Assembly (NCBI GenBank): GCA_021401465.1
Contig: JADDMT010000030.1
Location: 186,001-250,000 of the forward strand
Direction: 5' to 3'
Length of the DNA: 64,000 nucleotides
Origin: Teratosphaeria epicoccoides
Lineage: Eukaryota > Ascomycota > Dothideomycetes > Mycosphaerellales > Teratosphaeriaceae
Part shown: positions 1 through 9,999 of the stretch, one piece after another
Position numbering within the stretch: position 1 is the first letter of the stretch
Layout: each line of letters opens with the position of its first letter
The notes under the pieces: model-generated
Databases searched by the model: none
What the model was told of the DNA's origin: nothing
What the model saw: only the letters and a program-made list of their open reading frames with translations
Made by a program: the position numbers and the translations under genes

Positions 1-1395
1 AGATACTGCCCTTATCAAATCTGCTAATGCAGATCTCGGCTACGCTTTAGTTAGTACAAGTCACATATACCTCGTAGGTAGGGGACGCCTTACTAACAGG
101 CGGAGGAGAGATGTGTGTAGCTTAGCTACTAAGGTTGTCAAGGCATCGTTAACACAAGCGATAATCGCGGGTAGAGCAAGTAGCGTCGAACTTAGTCTAC
201 AGCACATAAGCTATTATAGCTAAGACAGGTTAATTGATCTTAATTGATTGATTAAAGAAGAAGAAGCTCTAGTATAGACCCGCAGACATAGCGAGGCGCA
301 AGCTAAGCGAAGTAGGAGCGGAGGTTAATGTTAGTATCTTAGAACAGGAAAGTTTAGGAAGCGACGAGGTTTTTATACCCTCTGACAGCCCCCCTGTTAC
401 CTATTGCAACCGTTAAGCTAGTAACTCGAACTACATGCGCAGAGTACCTACCTTTAGTTAACTTACAAGAGGACCTGATAATGCAAGAACAGATAACGCG
501 GCTGTTACGCATGTACGCTAACCGCACTCGTGCTAGCCTACTAGCATGAAAATGTGGCGAGACCCGCGCTAGGAGCGCGCTCCTGCTGTTTCGAGCAGCG
601 CGTATAGAGCGTCCGCGTACCTTCCTACTACCCTAAGGTTCTGCGACATGTTCTTTACAGTCACGACTAAATAGGGACAGCTAAGCTACTTGGCAAGGCT
701 AGCGCGTATGCTCGCCCTATAATTTCAAGGATTAACTGAAGTATGTACTCGTAGTTTCCTGATATCTTGATCTGCATGTAAAGCAAAGGTGTTACGAAGC
801 CGCCTAATATGTAACAGATTAAAACCCGCCTAAGTTAGTAGCCTCTGCCTCGTACTCGCTACGAAGGTGTTAAGGTATACGCATAACACATGTTACGTAA
901 GCTATCCGCCTATTTACTCTTGCGTAGTATAAGCGTGCTACATCCTGTACCCTATACGTTCCGCATGCATCACTTAGTAAGGCTAGGGACATCCTCATAG
1001 GAGGAGAGGCAGTAATACGGTTAATACTAGGGGGCTATTAGAACCGCATAGGTTCTAATGCCTGCCCTTAGCATGTAGTAACCCTACTACATATAGCAAG
1101 GGGGTCCTTCGTACATACGTTAGCTTATATGTCGTCTAAGTAGGATTAGTTGTCGACATAGGACGCCCCTACGTCGCTAACCCTACAGTACCCCTGCGGG
1201 GTTAGGCTCGGACATGCTTTCCCTAATTAAGGAGCGTCGGGGCTTATAAGCACCCTTAGCGCTACCTCTGCGATAAGCAGAAAGCAGCGCTATCTTGTAC
1301 CTACTAAAAGTTCGGATTACTCTGTCACACTACGAGATATTTCTATATCATATAGCATATACATCTATATCATTTATCCCTTACCGCGAAGACTT

Positions 1396-2283
1396 TAAGA
1401 CTAAAGATATCACGCATGTCTTCATTAAATAGGTAGTAGCACTACATGGCATGCTACAGGACCTAGTAACGGATCGAGGATCTGTGTTTACCTCTAACTT
1501 CTAGAGAGCCCTAATGAGACAATTCTAGGTCAAACATCGACTAAGTACTTCCTTCTACCCTTAGACAGATAGACAGACAGAACGTCTAAATCAGACGTTA
1601 GAATAGTACCTTCGATCCTATGTGAATAGGGACTAGAACAACTAGGTAGAATTGTTGCTAATAGCATAGCTCGCGTATAATAGTATGCTAGTAGAGTCGA
1701 CAGGACTCTCGCCTTTTCAGATGGCATATAGATTAGCTATAGAAGACATCCTAGACATCTTAGCTAGTAATCCGAACCTAGTAGTACTTAGACGAGTAGA
1801 ACATCTACGCTAACTACAAACAGAAGTACGACTTAACCTGTAGTTCTATTAGCAGAACATGGCATAGTATGTGAATCGTAAGAGAATTAAGGGACTAATT
1901 CTAAAGGAGGGGGACAAGGTATATCTCCTCCGCTGTCACATCAAATTAGATAAGCCGAGTAAAAAACTAGACGCTGTAAAACTAAGACCATTCAGGATTA
2001 AGGCCAAGAAAGGACTAGTTAATTTTGAGTTATAGCTACCTAAGCAGATGAGAGTATACCCTGTGTTCTATGTCTCTCTACTAGAACAAGTAGCGCTAGA
2101 CGCTACACTACAAACGGAATCCTTACTACTTGACCCTAAAGTAGAAGAACTAGAGTACACTGTCGAAAAGATTGTTGACGCTCGCTAGCAGGACAGACAG
2201 CGAGAGTATTTAGTAAAATAGGAAGGATATAGGAGTACTAAGAATACCTAGGAACCCCTAGAACATCTGCGAAACTATTAGTA
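1396..2283 (+). pseudogene. Gypsy integrase and chromodomain fragment of pol
   Basis: One reading frame, broken by many TAG codons, gives a classical retroviral integrase core: DLVTDRGSVFTSNF followed by STSFYP, TDRQTERLNQTLE and LAYNSM near 1,470-1,690. Further on, the frame reads SPFQMAY and an SH3-like region, and ends with a chromodomain at about 2,150-2,282 (EYTVEKIVDAR, REYLVK, EGYRSTKNT, EPLEHLRNY). TAG stands where a Trp or Gln is expected, for example before EGYRSTKNT and EPLEHL. Chromodomains of this kind direct integration to heterochromatin in fungal chromoviruses. The copy cannot make a functional protein. Confidence 0.85.
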
Positions 2284-3027
2284 AAAGATACGGAGTTTCG
2301 AGAAAGGAACGAACCTAGGAAGAAGATCCTAAGCTATGACTAGACTCCTGCGGGACGCCGTCAATTAGCTTAGCTATCACGTTATCCAGGAAACCCTAAT
2401 ATGAGGCGTTAGTAAAACCCTCTATTACGCTCTATGTCGTAGGACTAAGAGCGAGACCCGCTAAAGGATCTAGATCAAGAAGAAACCTAGCCTGTAAGAG
2501 AGCCTGTTCCTTAGCCTTATCCTCCCTGATCTCACGCTCCTTGAGAGCGCGACTATCCTCGACCTCCTAGTTAACCGCGTCTGACTGTTTTCGAAGATAC
2601 ATCTCCTTTGCATGTGCCTCTATTATCTTCTACGAAGCCTCGGCTAAGACTACCTTCGCATGATCAAGATTAGTAATTAGTCTTTTCCGCTAATTACCTA
2701 ACTTCTTCCATTCGACCTCTGTCACCTTCGCGTTGTAACTTCGACAGTTACTAAAGTAACATTACGAACATTTCCCTAAGGAAATGTATACCTGACAAAC
2801 AAGCTTTAACTCTTGACACTAAGTACAGGACTTTATGCTATCCTGGCCCTAACATAGATTCGATTCGCGCAGCGTTTGCGTTTCTGCGTTAAAGGGGCGT
2901 TAGTGTCTAGGATGACACAAGGCAGTAATGTAGAAAGAGAAGACATCACGGCACAAAAAAGAATTAACAAGAGAAACCCCGCACTAATAAGGTAGCTTAG
3001 AGACAAGCTAGGCTAAGAGGGGGATAG
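2284..3027. other. Spacer between Gypsy pol and 3' LTR, no intact gene
   Basis: No intact coding region is visible. The minus strand from about 2,760 to 2,420 reads as a charged, probably coiled-coil segment with TAG interruptions (KEREIREDKAKEQALLQARF), perhaps an extra ORF of the element or part of another transposase. I could not assign a family. The stretch ends in a polypurine tract (AAGAGGGGGA, 3,015-3,024) just before the LTR. Confidence 0.45.
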
Positions 3028-3441
3028 TGTCATGAGTGTCAGGATTACTACGGGTTTTAGGATCATAAGGGTCCTAAGTGCTATAAGTTATAGGCATAGT
3101 CATAGGAGAAAGGATCTGTAGGGTTAGTCTATAGATCTATAGGCCTATAAGGAAGAAGGGATCTGTCGTAGGATGATAGACCCTTAGATCTATGGGGTTA
3201 GTCTACAGATCTACAAACACGGATCTATTAGGTCTGTCGACAGATCTAACAGAGCTGCTCTGTCTCTCTAGTATATAGGGGTAGCTTTAGGACAGGCAGT
3301 TAGGAGCTTCGTGCTTAATTCAATTCCCTTTCCCTAGGGGATAGTCAATTACAAGGTTAACTACTATTGTCGATATTCTTCACAGCTCTGTAAGTCTAAT
3401 ACCTAGTTACCTTCCTGCTATTAGCACCTACCCTTATGACA
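3028..3441 (+). repeat. 3' LTR of the Gypsy element
   Basis: The 414-bp segment starts TGTCATGAG and ends CTTATGACA, giving short terminal inverted repeats of the TG...CA type. It follows a polypurine tract by three bases. It contains repeated AGATCTAT/ATAGATCT-type palindromic words around 3,125-3,245. To its right the sequence runs straight into the C-terminal part of the outer element's methyltransferase-like gene. The 5' LTR and target-site duplication cannot be checked because the left end is not in the window. Confidence 0.75.
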
Positions 3442-5484
3442 AAGCTCTCTAGCAAAAACTATATAAGCCCGTTAGAACGACTTAATACTAAGATTACCGA
3501 ATACCCTAGACCTATACGTATGTCCTGTATCAACTAAAACAATAAAGCGCTAAAACAAATTATTATCACGACCCTGTAGTAGCATTCTACTATCTATGCC
3601 TCTCTAATCTAACGCGTGTAAGGTCTATACAGACCCTTTAGCGATTACTCTATCTGCTATTAAGGCCTCTACTATCTCTTCTTACATTATAGCATCCTAG
3701 GACCAAGTATGGCGCTCGATCTCCTTAGCAAGCCATTTTGGCATCTTAGCCCTATACATAGCGGCATGACTCTCCTAAGGCACAAATCTCATCTTCTTTA
3801 CTATAGTAGGACAGTCCTCTACTAGCTCGGACTCTACGAGCGCTCTGATTATATAGTATGTGTCTTTGTTCAAGCTAGCCTTAATGCTCTACATAATGTC
3901 TCTAAGCCTAATGCTATACCGCATAAGCGCATCTGCGACAGGCTACGTTAGGGCTAAACTCTCTATACCTATAATGATGCTATAGACATACTAGCTGCGG
4001 CTAGCACTACAGAAGAAGTTAATCATAGTCGGGCTAGAGCTAAAGTAGAAGGTATTCATGCTATATAACATAAAGATTACTTTGCTGTAAATCTGACAAC
4101 ACGACTATAGTAGTCGGTAGGCTCTTAGCACGCAGTTCTTCTAGCTAGCGCTAGTAGACTTGACGACTTAGCCACTTAGCTGACCTATGCCGTAGTTGAA
4201 CATAATGCTAATCAGGGTAGGTAACATAATGACTCTTTTGTAGATCTTGTTACAAAGCTTAGCTAGGAGCTAGAAAAACAACTAGTTAGTATATATATGT
4301 ATGATTAGTCAGAATCGCGGCTACTAACCTTAAGAAAGGGACACTTGTGTTTAGCGATAACGGCTGCAAGCTTCTTTTCGACAGCAGGCACGTCGCTAAG
4401 AGGTAGATGCTTAGTAAGTCCTTAAGAAAGTCATGATTTGCTACCTGCTATAGCTATAAGCAGGTCTTCTACCTATATGCATAACTACTTATTAGTCATG
4501 CTGCAGGATTAGCAGTAAGTGCTACTAGCCAAAAGTCTCTTATTGCATGCATATCTCTCTACTAGCTAGCGTCTAGGTAGCTAGCTAGCTTATCTACCTC
4601 GTATATTTACTGCTCTTTCTATAGAGCCTTCGCTACCTGTCGTTCTAGCGCACGTCTCTCTATACGTAACAATTCCTGTTTAACTTGATTAAGAGGTATC
4701 GTAGCTATAGGCTTAATAAGGAGAGTGTATAAGAGCTCGACCTAGAAACCCCTCTGCCTAGGAGTAGTACTACTAATCTTGCTATTAAGCTATTCATACT
4801 ACGCTATGTTAACTTTAACCTCTAACGCCGCGGTTAGATAGCTAACATGGGTTCTTGCTCGCTCGACGAATAAGCCGTAGAGAGTAGTTAACTAATCTAT
4901 CAGGTAGTAGGTTAGAAAGTCTACGTAGAGGGACACCTTACTTGCTATACTAGGCTTAGCGAAGAAAGCAAGCATAGATCTCCGCGCCCTCGCTAATTCG
5001 TCCTAGCTAGTAATCATAGTGTACTACGTAATTAGACGGTTAAAGCTAGGACTTAGTAGGGCGGGGTACTAAACATTCTGAATGTGCGATAGCAACAAGG
5101 CCTAGTCTCTTATAGTGTACTCTTAATAGGCTATAGAAGTAGCCTCGCTTAGTCGGTGCAAGAGTAGCTGCTAGCTAGGAGCAGGCTCCTTCTAATCTAA
5201 GATCAGCTAGCCATTGTTACTAACTAGCTTGCGCAGCTAGCAGATTAGCCCTAAATAGACCTGTAGCTTAAACATCTCTAGCACGCCCTTTGCAAATACT
5301 ATCTAAAAGCCGTTAGGGCATCTAGCAGCCTGCTTGATGCGGGCTATAGGGGTATGACCGAGCCTCGCCTAGATGAAGCGCTACGAGCCTACGCTTCCCT
5401 AGTAGTCCTACATAGTACTAGAGATTAGTTAGTAACAGTATTACCTCTAAGGCCTAGCTACAACACATACTCCTAACTCTTATC
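3442..5484 (-). pseudogene. Methyltransferase-like gene, C-terminal part (outer copy)
   Basis: This is the continuation, on the minus strand, of the gene that begins at 19,510. Readable pieces include KGVLEMFKLQVYLGLI, QYPALLSPSFNRLI, YVDFLTYYL and, left of 4,121 where the inner copy diverges, SSSPTMINFFCSASRS, DALMRYSIRLRDIM and MPKWLAKEIERHT. The reading frame is littered with TAG codons. The piece left of 4,121 exists only in this copy and gives the apparent original C-terminus, which is lost or replaced in the inner copy. The frame is cut at 3,441 by the Gypsy LTR. I do not recognise the family beyond the N-terminal methyltransferase motif. Confidence 0.65.
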
Positions 5485-5486
5485 TA
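3442..5486 (-). mobile_element. Outer copy of the large TA-flanked element, left part
   Basis: This is the left portion of an element whose right portion is 19,205-22,453. The two portions are separated by the 13.7-kb inner copy. From 4,122 to 5,484 it is the reverse complement of 8,399-9,759 in the inner copy, with differences that are mostly transitions as expected of RIP. At its right edge the sequence reads CTCTTATC-TA and is followed by the terminal repeat of the inner element. Joining it to 19,207 recreates the continuous sequence found at 8,384-8,410. On the left it is cut by the Gypsy LTR, so its far end is not in the window. Confidence 0.85.
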
Positions 5487-5513
5487 CATCTCGAAAACCT
5501 AACCCCTAAGTAG
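5487..5513 (+). repeat. Left terminal inverted repeat of the inner element
   Basis: The end reads CATCTCGAAAACC and continues to CCCTAAGTAG. It matches the reverse complement of 19,178-19,204 at 22 of 27 positions and that of 22,427-22,453 at 26 of 27. The second base is A here and G in the other two ends, a RIP-type transition. The flanking TA at 5,485-5,486 is one half of the target duplication. Confidence 0.85.
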
Positions 5514-5830
5514 TACGAAGTACAAAGAGTAGACCGAGTAGAGCTAAGTTAGCTAAGTAGGTACTAGTAGTATACTAGTAGTATCTTACTAGCTCGGCCT
5601 ACTCGGCCCTACTCCTAGCCACTCGATTTACGGGCTTGTTAGCCTTCCTACTTATGCCTACTCGTAGGCGTGCTTATTTAACGGCTTTCTACTCGATCGC
5701 TACTTACCTACACTCGTACGCTCCTCTGACATGTACGTCTACTTAGCCCTACTCCTAGCCGTGTAATCTAGCGACAGGCATCACTACCGAGTATTAGCAA
5801 TATGTAGTAGTTAGAATGAAACTTGTCTTC
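5514..5830. promoter_or_regulatory. Left subterminal region with repeated CTACTCG-type motifs
   Basis: No gene is visible. The stretch contains several copies of CTACTCG or its complement (for example near 5,535, 5,600, 5,660 and 5,690) and a palindrome around GTATAC near 5,572. Similar motifs occur at the other end of the element. Subterminal repeats of this sort are transposase binding sites in CACTA-like and hAT-like DNA transposons; that role here is inference. Confidence 0.4.
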
Positions 5831-7243
5831 AGACTGCCCCCTTACATAGCTCATTTACCGTACTAGCTACTATGCTGCCGTCTCTACGCTATAGGTAGTC
5901 TCTAAAGCCTTCTATAGTTAACGGCTATAGCTTGTAAGTTGTCTACATCCTCCTATGCCTTTCCTTATACGCTTAGAGGCGCATCTAGTCCGCAACCTAT
6001 TCGACGATCTTGTCTTCGACCTCTATGCTCTCTAACATTCCCTTATACTTCTTGACTACTAGAAACCGAAGTCGAGGCAGCCGAGCAGCTATAACAGTCA
6101 TGTAGAGTACGAACTGCTTAGAGTACACGAAACTGCAGAGGTCCGCATTAATGTCATCTGAATTCTAGTAAATACATACATACCTGCCTACTATGTTAGT
6201 AGCAGCTAAGTAGCTACTACGACCAAAATATGCTACTGTTAAATCACATCTACCTGCTATTACTATATCAAATCAGCAGGGACTGCAGCTCTTACTAGCA
6301 TGCTAGTCTCATAGGAGCTAAGAAACAAGTAAACTATAAGTAATACTATCTCCGCTAGCTTGCCAGACTTCAGGAAACACGGCTAGACCCCTGTTTAGAA
6401 CACTACTATGTCTCTACGCCCGCCTGCTCGCTAGCCTACTATAGCCTTAGAAACATGTGTCAAGATACACATATGCACTTGTTAGTGCATCTCGTTCCTC
6501 TGCACGTAGTACTAGACGATAAACGGCTTGTTTATTATGCTATTTAAAGTAGCCAAGTTGTTACGGGCTCCTGCGACGACGTTGCTAAACTCGCCCTGTA
6601 GACGCTGTCTAAACTGTAGAGAGAACTCGTCGTACGATAGCTCTATGTCGTATGTATTCTATAGGCCTTAGTAGAATGCCTAGGTATACTAGTCTTCTGT
6701 CTTGTACTTAACATTAACCTTCTTTTAGCCTGACTAATTAGCGTCTTCTGTCTTCATTACAATGAAGACGACCTTCCTATTCCTTTTGCTCCTAAACACA
6801 CGGACCCCCCTAAAACTCATCTAAGGGGCGTTAGGGGTCCCATTGTAACTGACGACAATTAGCCTGCCGAAGAAAAGCTTATGTGTACCTAGCGGTCTAG
6901 TAAGTAGGACTCCGAATACCTTGTTCGTGATTAGGGGCAGTACACTATTAGCCCGCTCCCTTGTTACGCGACTCGCTATGTCCTCCCCTTCAAAGATCTT
7001 CTTAAACGGCAGGATTTTGACGCATCTAGTAAACATGAAGTTAGTAACTAGTCGTCATATCTTAGGGTTAACTGCATACTTATTCCTATTCTAGGTTAGC
7101 CGCCTAGCGCAGCTGTCCTTATAGTTGTCATGCTAGTAGATTATCTGGCAATTCTTGCTATAGTAGGCTACTGCCTAACATGGGCACATCTTGAGCGGGC
7201 TGTCGATGCCACAATTAGCGCATTAAGCGACTATGCTAGCCAT
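5831..7243 (-). pseudogene. MYND zinc-finger protein gene (inner copy), RIP-degraded
   Basis: The frame starts with ATG at 7,243 (MASIVA) and at once shows a MYND finger at about residues 8-45: CANCGIDSPLKMCPC, then AYYSKNCQII and HDNYKDSC. The expected spacing of Cys pairs is there, with one Cys (in YYSKNC, usually YCSKxC) and one His (in NYKDSC) changed to Tyr, as TGC or CAC to TAC would give. Downstream is MFTRCVKILPFKKIF, DIASRVTRERANSVLPLI and LLTRPLGTHKLFF, then VVFIVMKTEDAN, ELSYDEFSLQF and INKPFIV, all interrupted by TAG. MYND fingers bind proline-rich protein partners. The gene is divergent from the methyltransferase-like gene at 8,093. The 3' end is approximate. Confidence 0.75.
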
Positions 7244-8092
7244 TATCTCGAATAGTAAGATAGAGGGTTAATTGATGTTACTACTACTTGTGTGTTATAG
7301 GCAAGTCTTCGAAGTTAGTTAATGTAATCGGTAAAGAGTTAAAGTAGAAGAGTAGTAGTAGATATAGATATCTCTTGCTACTAAGTGCACGTGCTGCTAC
7401 CTAGCTAGCGCACATGAGGCCCTCGTAACTGCCGTCTAGATCAGTTAGCTGCTACGTGCCGCTATGTGCTACATGTAGGTAGTTATTGCTCTTAACAAAG
7501 AAGCAGCAAACATGGCGACATCTATCCTATGTAGCTATGTCTGCCGAGTGCACATGCCGCCATTAAGGTAGCGTTAGTATGACTATGTTGCGGTTACTAC
7601 TATTCCTAATGCCTCCGTATAGTAGTAGATAAGGTCCGTAGGTCGCAACTACAAGGATCATTTTTTACTGCCTTTTAAGGCAGAATTGCCTAATATCGTG
7701 CCTTCTTCATCTAGTCATGTGCCTAGGCAGCAGTGTATAATATATAACCGAATCTGTGACAGCGTCGCGTGCCTTCCGTTTCTAGCCATTTTTAGGTAGT
7801 AGCGTCATGTGCCTTCTATTTCTAGTCATTTTTCAGGCAGAAGCTAATAATGTAACAATGTAACATGTATAGTTAGCAACCATGTAGAGCACATGACCTA
7901 TAGCTGCTAAAATACAAAAGAAGCTTAGTACTCTAAACTTCTTTCTTTCAAACAACTACCTTATCTAGTACTCGGCTTCTTCTTTAGCATCTATACAGAT
8001 ACTAGCATACTAACAACACTACGGGCATGTAAGCATTATATGCTTGTATGACAAGACTATAAACTAACGCGCTAGTAGAATCTAAACCTACT
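7244..8092. promoter_or_regulatory. Divergent intergenic region between the MYND and methyltransferase-like genes (inner copy)
   Basis: These 849 bp separate two divergently transcribed genes; the matching region in the outer copy (19,511-20,360) is 850 bp, so the architecture is conserved. It probably holds both promoters. It includes imperfect direct repeats around 7,695-7,850 built on GTGCCTTC and TTTCTAG-CATTTTT. No RNA gene or ORF is visible. Confidence 0.5.
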
Positions 8093-9759
8093 ATGTTAAC
8101 AAATCTGACCCTAGACCTAGAGCTAGCGATTAGTGTAGGTTCTAAGCACGCCGAGTTCGCGGCTAACTACGTCCGCGATACCGTCTAGGCATTAGAAGCC
8201 GCTATCGCGCTGCAGAAGGCATATCCGGACTTCGATGCCTACGAGGATCTCGTTAACTACGCCCCTTAGGTAGAGCATTAAGCTAGGCACAAGGTACTCG
8301 ACGTCGCATGCGGCAGTAGCCTGATTAGGCTCCTAGCGAGTGCAAAGCTAGCTACGCTACATAGTGTATACTTCCTAGACTTCTGTGCTAAGATGCTAGA
8401 TAAGAGCTAGTAGTATGTGTTATAGCTAGGCCTTAGAGGCAATACTGTTACTAACTAATCTTTAGTACTATGTAGGACTACTAGGGAAGCGTAGACTTGC
8501 AGCGCTTTATCTAGGCGAGGCTTAGTCGCACCCCTATAGCTAGCATCAAGCAGGCTGCTAGATGCCCTAACGGCTTTTAGATAGTATTTGCAAAGGGCGT
8601 GCTAGAGATGTTTAAGCTACAGGTCTATTTAGGGCTAATCTGCTAGCTGCGCAAGCTAGTTAGTAACAATGGCTAGCTGATCTTAGATTAGAAGGAGCCT
8701 GCTCCTAGCTAGCAGCTACTCTTGCACCGACTAAGCGAGGCTACTTCTATAGCCTATTAAGAGTACACTATAAGAGACTAGGCCTTGTTGCTATCGCACA
8801 TTCAGAATGTTTAGTACCCCGCCCTACTAAGTCCTAGCTTTAACCGTCTAATTACGTAGTACACCATGATCGCTAGCTAGGACGAATTAGCGAGGGCGCG
8901 GAGATCTATGCTTGCTTTCTTCGCTAAGCCTAGTGTAGCAAGTAAGGTATCCCTCTACGTAGACTTTCTGACCTACTACCTGACAGATCAGTTAACTGCT
9001 CTCTACGGCTTATTCGTCAAGCGAGCAAGAACCTGTGTCAACCATCTAACTGCAGCGTTAGAGGTCAAAGTCAACATGGCGTAGTGTGAATAGCTTAATA
9101 GCAAGATTAGTAGTACTACTCCTAGGCAGAGGGGTTTCTAGGTCGAGCTCTTATACACTCTCCTTATTAAGCCTATAGCTACGATACCTCTTAATCAAGT
9201 TAAACAGGAATTGTTACGTATAGAGTGACGTGCGCTAGAACGACAGGTAGCGAAGGCTCTATAGAAAGAGCAGTAAATATATAAGGTAGATAAGCTAGCT
9301 AGCTGCCTAGACGCTAGCTAGTAGAGAGATATGCATGCGATAAGAGACTTTCGGCTAGTAGCACTAACTACTAATCCTGCGGCATGACTAATAAGTAGTT
9401 ATGTACGTAGGTAGAAGACCTGCTTCTAGCTGTAGCAGGCGGCAATTCATGACTTTCTTGAGAACTTACTAAGCATCTACCTCTTAGCGACATGCCTGCT
9501 GTCGAAAAGAAGCTCGTAGCCGTCATCGCTAAAAACGAGTTTCCCTTTCTTAAGGTTAGTAGCCGCGATTCTGACTAATCATACATACATCTGCTAACTA
9601 GTTATGTTTCTAGCTCCTAGCTAAGCTTCGTAACAAGATCTACAAAGGAGTTATTATGTCGCCTACCCTGATTAGCATTATGTTCAACTACAGCATGGGT
9701 TAGCTAAGTAGCTAAGTCGTCAAGTCTACTAGCGCTAGCTAGAAGAACTACGTGCTAGG
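8093..9759 (+). pseudogene. Class I SAM methyltransferase-like gene (inner copy), RIP-degraded
   Basis: The frame opens with ATG at 8,093 (MLTNLTLDLELAISVGSKHA). It contains a SAM-binding motif I at about residues 70-77 (KVLDVACGSS) followed by YFLDFCAKML, as in Rossmann-fold methyltransferases. After about 8,400 the frame continues with TAG interruptions and at least one frame change: FQIVFAKGVLEMFKLQV, LILDQ, PALLSPSFNRLITQYTMI, LYVDFLTYYLTDQLTALY. The product would be much longer than a bare methyltransferase domain, so a second unknown domain is likely. It runs past the TA at 8,397-8,398 that is the insertion site in the outer copy. At about 9,760 it stops matching the outer copy. Substrate and role are unknown. 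Confidence 0.65.
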
Positions 9760-9999
9760 AGTACTCCTTGTAGCATGCTACCTTCATTAAGCTTACTAGT
9801 ATAGCATTCGTTATGTATGTCACAATCGTTTGCGTTTGTTTCTCCTTGATTAGTCCTAAGTAGAGCTACTAGCGACGCTACGCTTAAGCGATAGCGGCCC
9901 TTCCTTACTAGTAGCCGTAATATCGCGCTCCTTAGCTGTATTCAGGCAATGTAGCTTATGTTTAGTTGCTACTCTAGACTCTTGTTCCTCCTAGTCCGC
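9760..9999. other. Junction region between methyltransferase-like gene and Plavaka transposase
   Basis: Similarity to the outer copy ends at 9,760 (outer position 4,121). The following stretch has no readable gene. It may contain the end of a nested Plavaka transposon or a rearranged 3' end; no clear terminal repeat pair was found. Confidence 0.35.

Larger units (their letters stand above)
1..3441 (+). mobile_element. Gypsy (Ty3) chromovirus LTR retrotransposon, 3' part, RIP-degraded
   Basis: This is the 3' part of a Ty3/Gypsy element on the plus strand: integrase, then a C-terminal chromodomain, then a spacer, a polypurine tract and a 3' LTR. The 5' end lies outside the window or is replaced by unidentified sequence: 1-1,330 shows no reverse transcriptase motif that I can read. 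Stops in the pol frame are almost all TAG at positions where the family has Trp or Gln, as expected from C-to-T decay at CpA on both strands. The 3' LTR ends inside a gene of the large element described at 3,442, so the Gypsy copy inserted into that element. Confidence 0.8.

Noticed and set aside
3442..9759. A long hairpin or palindrome of 4.1-5.5 kb against 8.4-9.8 kb as a functional inverted repeat
   Set aside because: The inverted symmetry is fully explained by insertion of the inner element in opposite orientation into the related outer copy.
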